The notes beneath the pieces are model-generated. The model was not told the DNA's origin. It did not search any database and saw only the letters and a program-made list of their open reading frames with translations. Of a DNA stretch of 64,000 nt, positions 18,522 through 26,666 are shown one piece after another. The stretch comes from Bacillus sp. IITD106. GTDB lineage: Bacteria > Bacillota > Bacilli > Bacillales > Bacillaceae_C. The stretch covers positions 29,539 to 93,538 of the forward strand of contig NZ_JAIAZY010000014.1 in NCBI RefSeq assembly GCF_019459225.1, written 5' to 3'. The first letter of the stretch is position 1, and each line of letters opens with the position of its first letter. Position numbers and translations under genes: made by a program.

Positions 18522-20191
18522 CCTGAATTATTCATAACACCTTGAAGAACCATGTCTGAATTGGAAAATAAATGAAATGTCTTCGACTTTTGGTTAAATC
18601 TTACATTTCTAAGGCCATCAAGCGAAATTAACTGAATATTTATGTGAATTGGATCCGTTTTTAGACAGACTACCCCCTTGACCGAAAATCTGAATTTTTT
18701 CAGTTGATCTATACTAGGTAATCTGATTATTCTATCTGCAGTTTTTGTACTCGATTCATAATCTCCCAAAAGAACTGTTGATATACAAAGCTGGATGATA
18801 GTTTAAAATAAAGGGATCTACCCGATTTCACTAGTCTGCTGGCTACTTTAATAAGTCGAGTACGGATCGTCTCAATCTGCATGGTTTTTTGTTTTTCCGG
18901 AAAGCAAAGAGTCCGTAACCAGTTTGTTAAATTGTATGCCAATAGGCTTAACATCATCCTTACTTCGTTAATCTGGAAGGAATGGCTACACATTTTATCA
19001 AAATAAAATCCATTCTTAGATTCCTTGATGTAATTTTCCATCGTACCTCTTTTTTGGTAGGCGCGTACAGTATCCTTTGGAGGGATTACCTCAAAATTCG
19101 TCACAAAAAAGGCATGGTTAAAGAACAGTTCACCAGCGGGCCGAACGGATTGGATAATGACTCTTCTTGGTTTTGACCATGACTTTGCTTGGTAAATGGT
19201 TTCTTCGTAATAACATTCCTGTTTTGAAACATCTGCTGGGGTGGTAGAAGGATGGTATTCTTTCGCAAGACTTTGTAATTGAGCATTTGATTTTAGCCGA
19301 ATAATGTAATAAACTGATTCCTTTTCGCACAAGTCATACAAGGCTGGAACCGCGAATCCACTATCCCCACGGAGGAATAAACTGGTTTCAGGGAATATCT
19401 TGTTGTAATGTTCAATCAAAGGCTGGACAAATTCCACAACGCCATTGGAAGTATAGACATTTCCTGGACGAAGGTTAGCCTTAAGAAAATCTCCTGTGGC
19501 TCCATCGAAGGCAACCAAGGGGTGGTAACCCATGGTTCCATAATGAGCATTGTAATCCGAGGATTCCTGATTCCCATATGTATCAGAATGGGTAGAATCC
19601 AAATCGATGAACAGGGCCTCCGGCTTTCGGTATGCATGAATTTTGTCAAGTAATTCCTGATTCGCTTGATTTAACTGTTCAAGTGATTTTTCATCAAAGC
19701 GCAAATAAAAGCGAGATAAACTTGGTTGAGAAGCTAAAGCAGGTGTCCCTATGATTTGGGTAAAGACTGGATCGTTCGTTAACTGATCAGCCGCATCGTC
19801 TTCGGAGTAGCCTGCGATTATTTGGTATAACTTTTGGCGTAACAAGTTCTCATTTGAATGCAGAAAATAAGCCCTCGAATCATTTAGTTTTAAATGATTT
19901 ATAAGAGTCTGTGAGAATCCAATTTTTTCATCGAATTCTCTAAAGATGAATTCACCAGTATCGGAGGATAAAGAACCTCCATCATTGGACAATTTAATTT
20001 GACGATTGAAATTAAGGGTTAATTGCGGTAAAGTAGCCATTAGAAGAATCCTTTCTGTGGTTATTTCGTCGTTGTTTTAACCATATCAGAAATGGATTCT
20101 TTTTTCATTTATTTAGTGAAAAGTTTTTTACTCAGAAGCCTTTTATACCGCTAATCAGGGAGCTTTTCTTTGGAACCGTGAATATTTCAGG
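18522..20191 (-). mobile_element. IS1380-family insertion sequence, 1670 bp
   Basis: The ends are imperfect 13-bp inverted repeats starting CCTGAA (18522-18534 and 20179-20191, 12 of 13 matching). They are bordered by the direct repeat AATAA (18517-18521 and 20192-20196). The single transposase gene runs leftward. Both ends and the duplication are intact, so the element looks complete and possibly recent. Confidence 0.9.
18727..20040 (-). CDS. IS1380-family DDE transposase
   Basis: The 437-residue transposase begins MATLPQLTLNFNRQIKLS, typical of the family. The DDE residues fit Asp146 or Asp148 in LFIDLDSTHSDTYG, Asp226 in LFLRGDSGF and Glu335 in the YQKRGTMENYIKESKNG block (Y-x2-R-x3-E-type). 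No frameshift or stop is seen, so it is probably active. About 205 bases of non-coding sequence separate its stop from the left end of the element and about 150 bases its start from the right end. Confidence 0.9.
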   Translation of the reverse strand: MATLPQLTLNFNRQIKLSNDGGSLSSDTGEFIFREFDEKIGFSQTLINHLKLNDSRAYFLHSNENLLRQKLYQIIAGYSEDDAADQLTNDPVFTQIIGTPALASQPSLSRFYLRFDEKSLEQLNQANQELLDKIHAYRKPEALFIDLDSTHSDTYGNQESSDYNAHYGTMGYHPLVAFDGATGDFLKANLRPGNVYTSNGVVEFVQPLIEHYNKIFPETSLFLRGDSGFAVPALYDLCEKESVYYIIRLKSNAQLQSLAKEYHPSTTPADVSKQECYYEETIYQAKSWSKPRRVIIQSVRPAGELFFNHAFFVTNFEVIPPKDTVRAYQKRGTMENYIKESKNGFYFDKMCSHSFQINEVRMMLSLLAYNLTNWLRTLCFPEKQKTMQIETIRTRLIKVASRLVKSGRSLYFKLSSSFVYQQFFWEIMNRVQKLQIE

Positions 20192-20400
20192 AATAATATT
20201 GTTTTCGTAGATTTTAATGGGAAATTAGTAAAAACGATTAAAGGCAAAGAAGCTGAAAAAATCTTGTCTAAAATAAACGCAGCAGGGAACGAAAAAGAGG
20301 TACAGCTTATTTTGGCAAAAATTACGGGGAATTTTAAAAGAGGAAATGAGCGTATGTGAAAAGGAGAAAAGACTTGTAAAAATAACAAAGGGGGTAAATA

Positions 20401-20832
20401 ATGTTTATCGTCAATACAGAAGCGGCCATATATAGAGATGGAAAATGGCTCATTATCGAAAGAAGCAAAAAGGAAGAACATGCAGGCGGAATGCTATCTC
20501 TTATTGGTGGAAAAGTGGATCAAGAAGGAAACTCCTCTGATATATTGGAACGAACAGTGAAACGCGAGATTTTTGAAGAGGTAGGGGTTAAGGTAAAAGA
20601 TCAGCTGGACTATGTTCACAGCTCATCATTTGTTACGGATAAAGGTGAACATGTAGTGGATATCGTTTTTCTAACTGAATATGAAAGTGGTGAAGCATTT
20701 CCGAAAAGTCTGGATGAAGTTGAAGAAGTATTGTGGCTAACATATGATGAAATAGTGGAACATCCGAACTCGCCGCCTTATTTAAAGGACAGTATTACAA
20801 TGGCTTGGCAGCTAAAAAGGAAGGTTTTTTAA
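20401..20832 (+). CDS. Nudix hydrolase
   Basis: The 143-residue Nudix protein has its box at about residues 36-62 (GGKVDQEG...REIFEEVGV), with Asp in place of the first box Glu before the REIFEE core. It would hydrolyse a nucleoside diphosphate linked to another group; the substrate is unknown. AAAGGGGG precedes the ATG. It overlaps the next acetyltransferase gene by one base (TAATG), indicating coupled translation. It lies just after the interrupted small gene, possibly once in one transcript with it. Confidence 0.85.
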   Translation: MFIVNTEAAIYRDGKWLIIERSKKEEHAGGMLSLIGGKVDQEGNSSDILERTVKREIFEEVGVKVKDQLDYVHSSSFVTDKGEHVVDIVFLTEYESGEAFPKSLDEVEEVLWLTYDEIVEHPNSPPYLKDSITMAWQLKRKVF

Positions 20833-21374
20833 TGGAAGTGATAAATGGCAATACAATTAAACTTCGTCAAATTATGGAAAAGGATTGGCCTGATATCCAT
20901 ACATATGCTTCCCTACCTGAAGTATCACGTTTTCAACCATGGGGACCAAATACAGAAGAAGATACGAAAGCTTTTGTCAATCAAATTCTTAATGACGCAA
21001 AAGTCCGACCAAGAACACGTTATGTTTATGTTATCATTGAAAAAGAGCTTAATAAAATAATTGGTTCGAGTGAATTAAACATCCGTGACTTCTCGAATCG
21101 AACTGGTGAAGTTGCCTATATTGTTCATCCTGACTATTGGGGAAAGGGCTACGCAACTGAAGCGGCGAGACTGATGACTAAATTAGGATTTACGGCATTT
21201 AATCTTCACCGCATTTTTGCCACATGTGATACTCGAAATATTGGTTCAGCAAAAGTATTGGAAAAAGTAGGTATGACATTAGAAGGTAGAATGCGTGAAG
21301 ATGTATTAATAAAAGATGGATGGCGCGATTCTTACTTATTTAGTATTCTCGAACATGAATGGAAAGCTAGATAA
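20832..21374 (+). CDS. RimJ/RimL-type GNAT N-acetyltransferase
   Basis: The 180-residue enzyme resembles ribosomal-protein acetyltransferases of the RimJ/L group. It has VAYIVHPDYWGKGYATEAA (about 92-110) as the acetyl-CoA core with GKGYA as the loop, then HRIFATCDTRNIGSAKVLEKVGM and the EGRMREDVLIKDGWRDSY block typical of this subgroup. ATG 20832, with AAGGAAGG upstream, is preferred over an earlier ATG at 20805. It is translationally coupled to the Nudix gene. It may modify a protein N-terminus or a small molecule. Confidence 0.85.
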   Translation: MEVINGNTIKLRQIMEKDWPDIHTYASLPEVSRFQPWGPNTEEDTKAFVNQILNDAKVRPRTRYVYVIIEKELNKIIGSSELNIRDFSNRTGEVAYIVHPDYWGKGYATEAARLMTKLGFTAFNLHRIFATCDTRNIGSAKVLEKVGMTLEGRMREDVLIKDGWRDSYLFSILEHEWKAR

Positions 21375-21408
21375 CAATAGGAATGTTTCTAGCTCTTCAT
21401 TCATTTGT

Positions 21409-22329
21409 TTATAAATCCTTACGTCTCCTTCTTTTAAACACAAAGAAGATGGCTCCGGCAATTAGCAAAAGTAAAACAATTACTGGTAAATTCCCTACAA
21501 AAAACACCACTAGTGCGGAGCAAGCCGCTAAAATAAAATTCATGCTATCGACAAATTGTTTCTTCGTTTTCTCCCAAGTATTTAAATCCTTACTGTCTAT
21601 TCCTGGAATGACAACACGAGTTTCTGTCATATGGATCTCAACCGTTGAAAAGGAAGTTTGATTTTCTAAATATTTCATCCTGCCTACTAAAACCTCAATC
21701 TCTTCTTGCACTTTTGCTAAATCGGACGAGATTTTTAATAAATCCTCCGTCTTTTTTGCATCAGTCATAAAGTCAAGCAATCTTTTTTCAACAGCTCTTT
21801 TCGATGTAAGTCTCGATTCTAAATCTACATACTCTTCAGTGACATCTTGCCCCGTAACATTCCGCCCTAAAATTTCTGCCGCTTGTTTTTCAGTATCATT
21901 TAAGAATGTTTGAAAATGTTTTTCGGGAATTCGAACGATTATCGTGCCGCTCACTGTTTCATCGGATTCGCGATAAATATTCGATTCAACGACATATCCT
22001 CCATACTCTTTTACTTTCTTTTCGATGTTTAGTTGTGCGCTCTCAAATTTTTTAACTTTCACTTGCAGTTGTGCCTGATGGATGATCATTCTATCTGTTT
22101 TTATGTCTGTGTCTTTAGCTTCTGTTCCCTTGTCTGCATTTTCATACTCTTCTCTCGGCATTTCCATCGCCACTTCATTTGATAAACTTTCCTTCTTTAC
22201 TTCCATTTGATCGGAAGCACTAGAAGAGTCATAGCTTCCGCCACTACTTTTGCCTTCAGATGAATTATTTGAACTGCATGCTGTCATAAAAAGACAAGTT
22301 AACAATAATAGTAAAAATCCCTTTTTCAC
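21409..22329 (-). CDS. DUF4349 lipoprotein with C-terminal membrane segment
   Basis: The start is GTG at 22329 with AGGAGGGG upstream. The signal peptide ends in a lipobox (MTAC, Cys18). A serine-rich linker leads to the DUF4349 domain (about 75-245), which includes predicted coiled-coil parts (FESAQLNIEKKVKEYGG and LAKVQEEIEVLVGRMKYLENQ), then a transmembrane segment near 270-297 and a basic tail FKRRRRKDL. It is therefore anchored at both ends on the outer face. The function of the family is unknown. Confidence 0.8.
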   Translation of the reverse strand: MKKGFLLLLLTCLFMTACSSNNSSEGKSSGGSYDSSSASDQMEVKKESLSNEVAMEMPREEYENADKGTEAKDTDIKTDRMIIHQAQLQVKVKKFESAQLNIEKKVKEYGGYVVESNIYRESDETVSGTIIVRIPEKHFQTFLNDTEKQAAEILGRNVTGQDVTEEYVDLESRLTSKRAVEKRLLDFMTDAKKTEDLLKISSDLAKVQEEIEVLVGRMKYLENQTSFSTVEIHMTETRVVIPGIDSKDLNTWEKTKKQFVDSMNFILAACSALVVFFVGNLPVIVLLLLIAGAIFFVFKRRRRKDL

Positions 22330-22506
22330 AATATGCCCCTCCTGTCTGTTTAACATATTCGACGTTTAAAGAAAAGATAAGTTGCACTTCATCTTTTAAA
22401 AGAAGGATAAGTGTATCATGAATCGAATTAAATTAAGTACTCGATAAATTAGTAAAAACATGCAAAAAACTTACTTCATTAATTGTTTCCTTGAGGGGGT
22501 CAGAAG

Positions 22507-22989
22507 ATGGAAAATGAACATCCAAAACATATTATCGCCGTTTCTGCATATGTCACAAATGAGAATGGTGAACTTCTATTAGTTAAAACGCATTCGCGAC
22601 CTGATACGTGGGAGTGTCCAGGCGGACAGGTAGAAATCGGAGAACCATTGGATGAGGCGGTTTGTAGGGAAGTATTGGAGGAAACAGGCATTTTGATTCG
22701 CCCACTTGGGGTTACGGGGATCTATTATAATGCGACAAGTCATATTTTGTCCGTAGTCTTTAAGGCTGCGTACGTAAGTGGAAAAATAATAATGCAGCCC
22801 GAGGAAATACGAGAAGCTAAGTTCATTAAAGTAAAAGAATCGAATATCGCAGAGTACATAACCCGTCCCCACATGAGATCGCGTACGATTGATGCTATGA
22901 ATGCAAAGAACTTTATTCCCTATGAAACGTGGGAAGTCAAACCGTATCAATTAATTGGGAGATTAGAGGGTGGATTGATTGAAGGCTAA
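22507..22989 (+). CDS. Nudix hydrolase
   Basis: This 160-residue protein contains a textbook Nudix box at residues 40-62: G, x5, E46, x7, then REVLEETGI. The N-terminal part (AVSAYVTNENGELLLVKTH) is the first beta-strand pair of the fold. AGGGGG lies about nine bases before the ATG. The next gene starts at TTG 22979, eleven bases inside this frame. Substrate unknown. Confidence 0.88.
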   Translation: MENEHPKHIIAVSAYVTNENGELLLVKTHSRPDTWECPGGQVEIGEPLDEAVCREVLEETGILIRPLGVTGIYYNATSHILSVVFKAAYVSGKIIMQPEEIREAKFIKVKESNIAEYITRPHMRSRTIDAMNAKNFIPYETWEVKPYQLIGRLEGGLIEG

Positions 22990-23338
22990 TTATTTGATGA
23001 GCTTAATCGTCATATTCATTTTATCATTCCTAATAACACCTCATGCAAATGCTAGCTGGGCATATCCATTTGTAGTGTGGAAAGGCTATGTGTATGTCGT
23101 TACTGAAGAACAGGTATATGAGATTGATAAAAAAATTGGTCATGTGACAAATCACACCGATAGGGAAGGAACGTATTGGGGGAATTTTTCAAATGCCTAT
23201 GAAATAGGAACTAAATATTACTCAATTGTAGGGATAAGTACAAATGAAGCAATTGCAGTTCAAACACAAGATGATACATTTTTAAAGGCAATTAGAGAAG
23301 GGAAGTATAAAAGTGAATGGCATTGCCTGCAGTCATAG
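22979..23338 (+). CDS. Small secreted protein, 119 residues
   Basis: It starts with TTG inside the end of the Nudix gene. The N-terminus is a clear signal peptide (hydrophobic MSLIVIFILSFLITPHANA, cleavage likely after ANA near residue 25). The mature part is rich in Tyr/Trp (WAYPFVVWKGYVYVV, GTYWGNF) and predicted beta-rich. No cysteine lipobox is present, so release or wall retention is likely. No family is recognised with confidence. The next tiny membrane gene starts 22 bases before its stop. Confidence 0.7.
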   Translation: MKANYLMSLIVIFILSFLITPHANASWAYPFVVWKGYVYVVTEEQVYEIDKKIGHVTNHTDREGTYWGNFSNAYEIGTKYYSIVGISTNEAIAVQTQDDTFLKAIREGKYKSEWHCLQS

Positions 23339-23415
23339 CTTGTATTATCGTTCTGATTGTCTTTATATTAGGGATTATTATTTTTAAAAAGAAAAAAGGG
23401 GAAATAAATCTATGA
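23317..23415 (+). CDS. Tiny single-span membrane protein, 32 residues
   Basis: An ATG frame of 32 codons encodes a hydrophobic span (about residues 4-24, ALPAVIACIIVLIVFILGII-like) followed by the basic tail FKKKKGEINL. It overlaps the upstream secreted-protein gene by 22 bases and its stop shares ATGA with the ASCH gene start, so all three look translationally coupled. A GAAGGGAAG stretch lies about nine bases upstream. The topology is typical of small bacterial membrane regulators. Function unknown. Confidence 0.55.
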   Translation: MALPAVIACIIVLIVFILGIIIFKKKKGEINL

Positions 23416-23852
23416 ATCAAGTAGAAGCGTATTGGGCGAAATTTTTAGAGGAGACAAATACTTCAGACCAACCTTATACGTCATGGCATTTTGAGCTAAA
23501 TGAAAGATTAGCAAATGAATTATTGGAACTTGTTTTTAACGGACAGAAGAGAGCGTCAGCACCTTCCATTTATGACTTTGAACATGAGCCTCTTCCAAAA
23601 GTAGGGGATTATAGCGTCATTACGAATTGGGCAGGGGAGCCGAAATGTATCATCCAAACGACATCTGTTCAAATTCTTCCATTTAAGGACGTTACATTTG
23701 AATTAGCAAGATTAGAAGGTGAAGATGACAATTTGGAATCATGGCGAGAAGGACATATAAGATACTATACGCAAGTATGTAAGGCTGCCAATCAAGAATT
23801 CACATGGGATATGCCTGTTGTTTTTGAACAATTTCATGTCGTTTATCAATAA
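23412..23852 (+). CDS. ASCH domain protein (YhfF-like)
   Basis: The 146-residue protein has the ASCH (ASC-1 homology, PUA-like) fold: FELNERLANELLELVFNGQKRASAP at the start, VGDYSVITNWAGEPKCIIQTT in the middle and the GEDDNLESWREGHIRYYTQ block that marks the bacterial subgroup to which B. subtilis YhfF belongs. The fold suggests RNA binding or amidohydrolase activity (as in E. coli YqfB), but the role is not established. yhfF also precedes yhfH-yhfI in B. subtilis, so this may be its orthologue. Confidence 0.75.
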   Translation: MNQVEAYWAKFLEETNTSDQPYTSWHFELNERLANELLELVFNGQKRASAPSIYDFEHEPLPKVGDYSVITNWAGEPKCIIQTTSVQILPFKDVTFELARLEGEDDNLESWREGHIRYYTQVCKAANQEFTWDMPVVFEQFHVVYQ

Positions 23853-23866
23853 GGAGAGAAATAATA

Positions 23867-24412
23867 ATGGATATAAAAATAGTCGTTGGAGCGGGAGAAT
23901 ACAACAACAATCCGGGTTGGATCCATACACAGGAAAATGAACTAAATTTATTGGATAGTTCCACTTGGGAAAAAAGATTCGAGAAAAATTCTATTACCGC
24001 TATTTTAGCCGAACATGTTTGGGAACACCTTACGTATGAAGATGGAGTAAAGGCAGCTAATCTTTGTTATACATATTTAAAGTCATCTGGTTATATTCGC
24101 TGTGCGGTTCCCGACGGTTTTTTCCCTGATGAATCGTATCAAAATGTAGTGAAAGTTGGAGGGCCAGGTCCTAAGGATCATCCAGCTGCAAGTCATAAAA
24201 TCGTTTATAACTATAAAACTCTATCCGACATGTTCCACACTGCTGGTTTTCAAGTAAAATTATTAGAATACCACGACGAGGAAGGGAGCTTTCATTATAA
24301 TCAATGGGACGCGAAACAAGGTTTTATTTTTCGATCTAAGGATCATGACCCGCGGAATAAGGGTGATAAATTTGTGTCTCCGTCGATAATTGTGGATGCT
24401 ATTAAAAACTAA
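23867..24412 (+). CDS. SAM-dependent methyltransferase-like protein
   Basis: The 181-residue protein has the feel of a shortened class I methyltransferase. VVGAGEYNNNPGWIHT resembles a glycine-rich first motif, AILAEHVWEHLTYEDGVKA is the post-motif acidic loop seen in predicted methyltransferases, and YIRCAVPDGFFPD follows. A typical DxGxG motif is missing, so either cofactor binding is unusual or the fold is related but inactive. It follows the ASCH gene by 14 bases with AAGGAGAG before ATG. Function unassigned. Confidence 0.6.
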   Translation: MDIKIVVGAGEYNNNPGWIHTQENELNLLDSSTWEKRFEKNSITAILAEHVWEHLTYEDGVKAANLCYTYLKSSGYIRCAVPDGFFPDESYQNVVKVGGPGPKDHPAASHKIVYNYKTLSDMFHTAGFQVKLLEYHDEEGSFHYNQWDAKQGFIFRSKDHDPRNKGDKFVSPSIIVDAIKN

Positions 24413-24459
24413 TAAAATTCGTTTGGAAACACTAAGATTATATTAGGGAGGGGAAGGAA

Positions 24460-24558
24460 ATTAAAAAGAATCTTCTTATTTTTTTAGTAGGTTTTTTAAT
24501 CACTGTTTTCATCTTAATCCCATTGTTTGGGAATCCTTTAACTGCCATAATAAAATAA
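24460..24558 (+). CDS. Possible 32-residue membrane protein with ATT start
   Basis: After a strong purine-rich ribosome site (GGGAGGGGAAGG) there is no ATG/GTG/TTG, but an ATT opens a 32-codon frame coding a lysine pair, a membrane span (LLIFLVGFLITVFILIPL) and a short tail. The positive-inside start and clean span look like a real small protein. The start codon would be non-canonical, or the gene may have lost its start. Confidence is low. Confidence 0.35.
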   Translation: MKKNLLIFLVGFLITVFILIPLFGNPLTAIIK

Positions 24559-24683
24559 ATCGAATTATGCGAGCTGTCAGTTGGATGGCTCTTTTTTCTA
24601 TTTTGAGGTAAGGAAAAATAAAGAAAGAAGGTTTTTTCATATAAATAATGGAATGTTACATAATAGATTTTTTAAAGTAGGTG

Positions 24684-25148
24684 ATGAAAATCAGTCAATC
24701 AAAAATAAATATCATTCATCTTTGCACTGAGTCGCTATATGAAGCCAGTTTTCTACTTGCTCATTATATGCACCCAAATCAATGGACCGAAAAAAATCAG
24801 AAAGAATGCTTACAAAATCTAACAAAATTATTGGAGTTCCAAAATGCAAATTTTTTATTGGCTAAAAGCGATGATACTCCGGTTGGCTTCATTGCACTTA
24901 ACTGGGGGTTTTCCACTACCAAAGGTAAATCAATTTTGATTATACAAGATCTCTTTGTTATGCCTAGTTTTAGAAGAAATGGGATTGCTAGAATGCTAAT
25001 TGACGAAGCTATTCTGTTAGCTAAAGAAAAAGATGCAAACCGACTTCATCTAAATACAGACACAAATAATAACAATGCCCGTTCATTGTATCAGGCAATG
25101 GGATTCAAGTGGTTTCCTGAAAAGGAAATTTATATGTTGTTTTTATAA
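24684..25148 (+). CDS. GNAT family N-acetyltransferase
   Basis: The 154-residue enzyme has IQDLFVMPSFRRNGIARMLIDEA (about 87-109) as the GNAT core with RRNGIA as the acetyl-CoA loop, and the C-terminal LNTDTNNNNARSLYQAMGFK block. A GTG one codon earlier is equally possible; the AGTAGG ribosome site is close. The next gene begins 40 bases later, and an artefactual longer frame of it overlaps this one. Substrate unknown. Confidence 0.8.
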   Translation: MKISQSKINIIHLCTESLYEASFLLAHYMHPNQWTEKNQKECLQNLTKLLEFQNANFLLAKSDDTPVGFIALNWGFSTTKGKSILIIQDLFVMPSFRRNGIARMLIDEAILLAKEKDANRLHLNTDTNNNNARSLYQAMGFKWFPEKEIYMLFL

Positions 25149-25188
25149 AACTTTTGCTGTCCAATCATTACAAAAGGAGGCTTTATTG

Positions 25189-25989
25189 TTGAGTGAATGG
25201 AAAGAGTTGAACGAAGAATCAAAATCAAGATGGAATGAAAACGCGGGATTTTGGGATGATTATATGGGGGATGAAAGCAATCAGTTTCACCGTGAAATCA
25301 TTAGGCCGCATACGGAAAAATTAATGGATGTAAAAGCTGGTCAATCGATTCTAGATATTGCCTGTGGGAATGGCAATTTTTCAAGGAGGCTCGCGGAAAA
25401 AGGGGCGTATGTTGTCGCGATTGATTATAGTTCTTCCATGATTGAACGAGCAAAATTGCGTTCTGGGTTACATCATATTGATTATAAGGTTATGGATGCA
25501 ACAAATTTTGATTCATTAATGGCTCTTGGAAACGAAAGATTTGATAGTGCGGTAGCGAACATGGCCTTAATGGATATAGCTGATATTCGTCCTTTAATGA
25601 AAGCTTTGTCATTTTTACTAAAGGACAATGGAATCTTTATTTTTTCAATTACTCATCCATGCTTCCAATCTCCTAATATGCGAAAAGTACATGAAGTGGA
25701 CGATATGAATGGCAGCTTACAATCTAAGAATAGTATACAGATTTTCAACTATCTCACTCCGCAGCCGTATAAAGCAATTGGTATTAAAGGGCAGCCTACC
25801 CCACATTATATGTTTCATAGGCCTTTATCGTACTATTTAAATCTTGCGTTTCAACATCATTTCGTCCTTGATGCCATTGAAGAACCAAGCTTCAAAAAAG
25901 AAATTGAAGCCAATCGATTTGAATGGAATGAAATTCCACCCGCCGTTATTTTACGGTTTAGGAAATCTAGAAATGGTAGGAAGGAGTAA
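25189..25989 (+). CDS. Class I SAM-dependent methyltransferase
   Basis: From the TTG at 25189 (AGGAGG eight bases upstream) the product has 266 residues. Motif I is ILDIACGNGNFSRRLAEKGA (about residues 53-72), with the acidic VVAIDYSSSMIERA following, then KVMDATNFDS and FDSAVANMALMDI. This is a complete Rossmann methyltransferase fold. The acceptor is unknown. An earlier ATG at 25075 would give 38 extra residues out of another gene and lacks support. Confidence 0.85.
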   Translation: MSEWKELNEESKSRWNENAGFWDDYMGDESNQFHREIIRPHTEKLMDVKAGQSILDIACGNGNFSRRLAEKGAYVVAIDYSSSMIERAKLRSGLHHIDYKVMDATNFDSLMALGNERFDSAVANMALMDIADIRPLMKALSFLLKDNGIFIFSITHPCFQSPNMRKVHEVDDMNGSLQSKNSIQIFNYLTPQPYKAIGIKGQPTPHYMFHRPLSYYLNLAFQHHFVLDAIEEPSFKKEIEANRFEWNEIPPAVILRFRKSRNGRKE

Positions 25990-25995
25990 AATATT

Positions 25996-26616
25996 TTGGG
26001 TTCTAGAGTTATGCATCTTATCATTGCAAATGAAATAGCTAAAAAAATTCCTATAAAGGATAAGGGTTCCTTTTTATTAGGGGGCATTGCACCTGATGCC
26101 GTATCTCCAAAAGAGTTATCGCATTTTTTTAAAGGAGATATACGGGATTTTTCTAGGAGCATAGACTATGAAGAGTTTTTAGAAAAATATAGCTCTTATA
26201 AGGAGTTTTCATATATTTTAGGGTATTATAGTCATTTAATTGCGGACGATTTATGGCTAAAAGGTTTCTTTCTATCATGGTTGAATAATAGAATCGAACA
26301 TGATGAAAATATGATTAATAAATATCACAATGATTTTAGGTCATTAAACGGAAAATTATTAAACCATTACGGTATTGGAAGAGACATACTGAATGATATG
26401 AAGATCGGTCATTCTATTGTTGAGATTGATGAAGTGACAAAACAAGACGTACAAGATTTAATGCCTTTCATAGCCGAAGACATGGACTATGATGAAAGGG
26501 TTCTCGATGAAAAATTAAATGTTTTTACCTTTGATCAAATCATTGGATATATTGAAACGTCGATTGAAAAAGGAATGATACTTATTCAACCAAAATTGTC
26601 CGAATTGAAACTATAA
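25996..26616 (+). CDS. Zinc-dependent phospholipase C-like hydrolase
   Basis: The 206-residue protein resembles the PF00882 zinc phospholipase C/S1-P1 nuclease fold. The N-terminal MGSRVMHLIIANEIA supplies an early His, GGIAPDAVSPKELSHFF the Asp and His, and YILGYYSHLIADDLW the HxxxD motif that binds zinc. The start is TTG with AAGGAG upstream, 7 bases after the methyltransferase stop. No signal peptide is seen, so it is cytoplasmic, unlike secreted phospholipase C. Substrate unknown. Confidence 0.75.
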   Translation: MGSRVMHLIIANEIAKKIPIKDKGSFLLGGIAPDAVSPKELSHFFKGDIRDFSRSIDYEEFLEKYSSYKEFSYILGYYSHLIADDLWLKGFFLSWLNNRIEHDENMINKYHNDFRSLNGKLLNHYGIGRDILNDMKIGHSIVEIDEVTKQDVQDLMPFIAEDMDYDERVLDEKLNVFTFDQIIGYIETSIEKGMILIQPKLSELKL

Positions 26617-26666
26617 GTCGTACCCGAACGTATTTCATTACATAAAGCAGAAAGGGTGGACCCAAC

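Larger units (their letters stand above)
18454..20359 (+). pseudogene. 76-codon gene split by an IS1380-family insertion
   Basis: The left part starts ATG at 18454 and reads 22 codons (with RHRLDDSPFSYRVSKN); the right part continues from 20192 to the TGA at 20357-20359 (with GKLVKTIKGKEAEKIL and ITGNFKRGNER). Removing the 1670-bp insertion and one copy of the AATAA target duplication joins the two halves in frame as 231 bases with no stop. The joined product is a basic 76-residue protein that looks like a conserved Bacillaceae hypothetical; no function is recognised. The cut lies at about codon 23 and should abolish function. Confidence 0.85.

Noticed and set aside
18362..18769. 135-codon minus-strand frame next to the transposase gene
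   Set aside because: It overlaps the 3-prime end of the transposase in another frame and runs across the left end of the insertion element and the GGGGACAGG repeat, so it is a chance frame.
21383..21661. 92-codon plus-strand frame opposite the DUF4349 gene
   Set aside because: It lies antisense to a well-supported lipoprotein gene and shows no ribosome site or family features.
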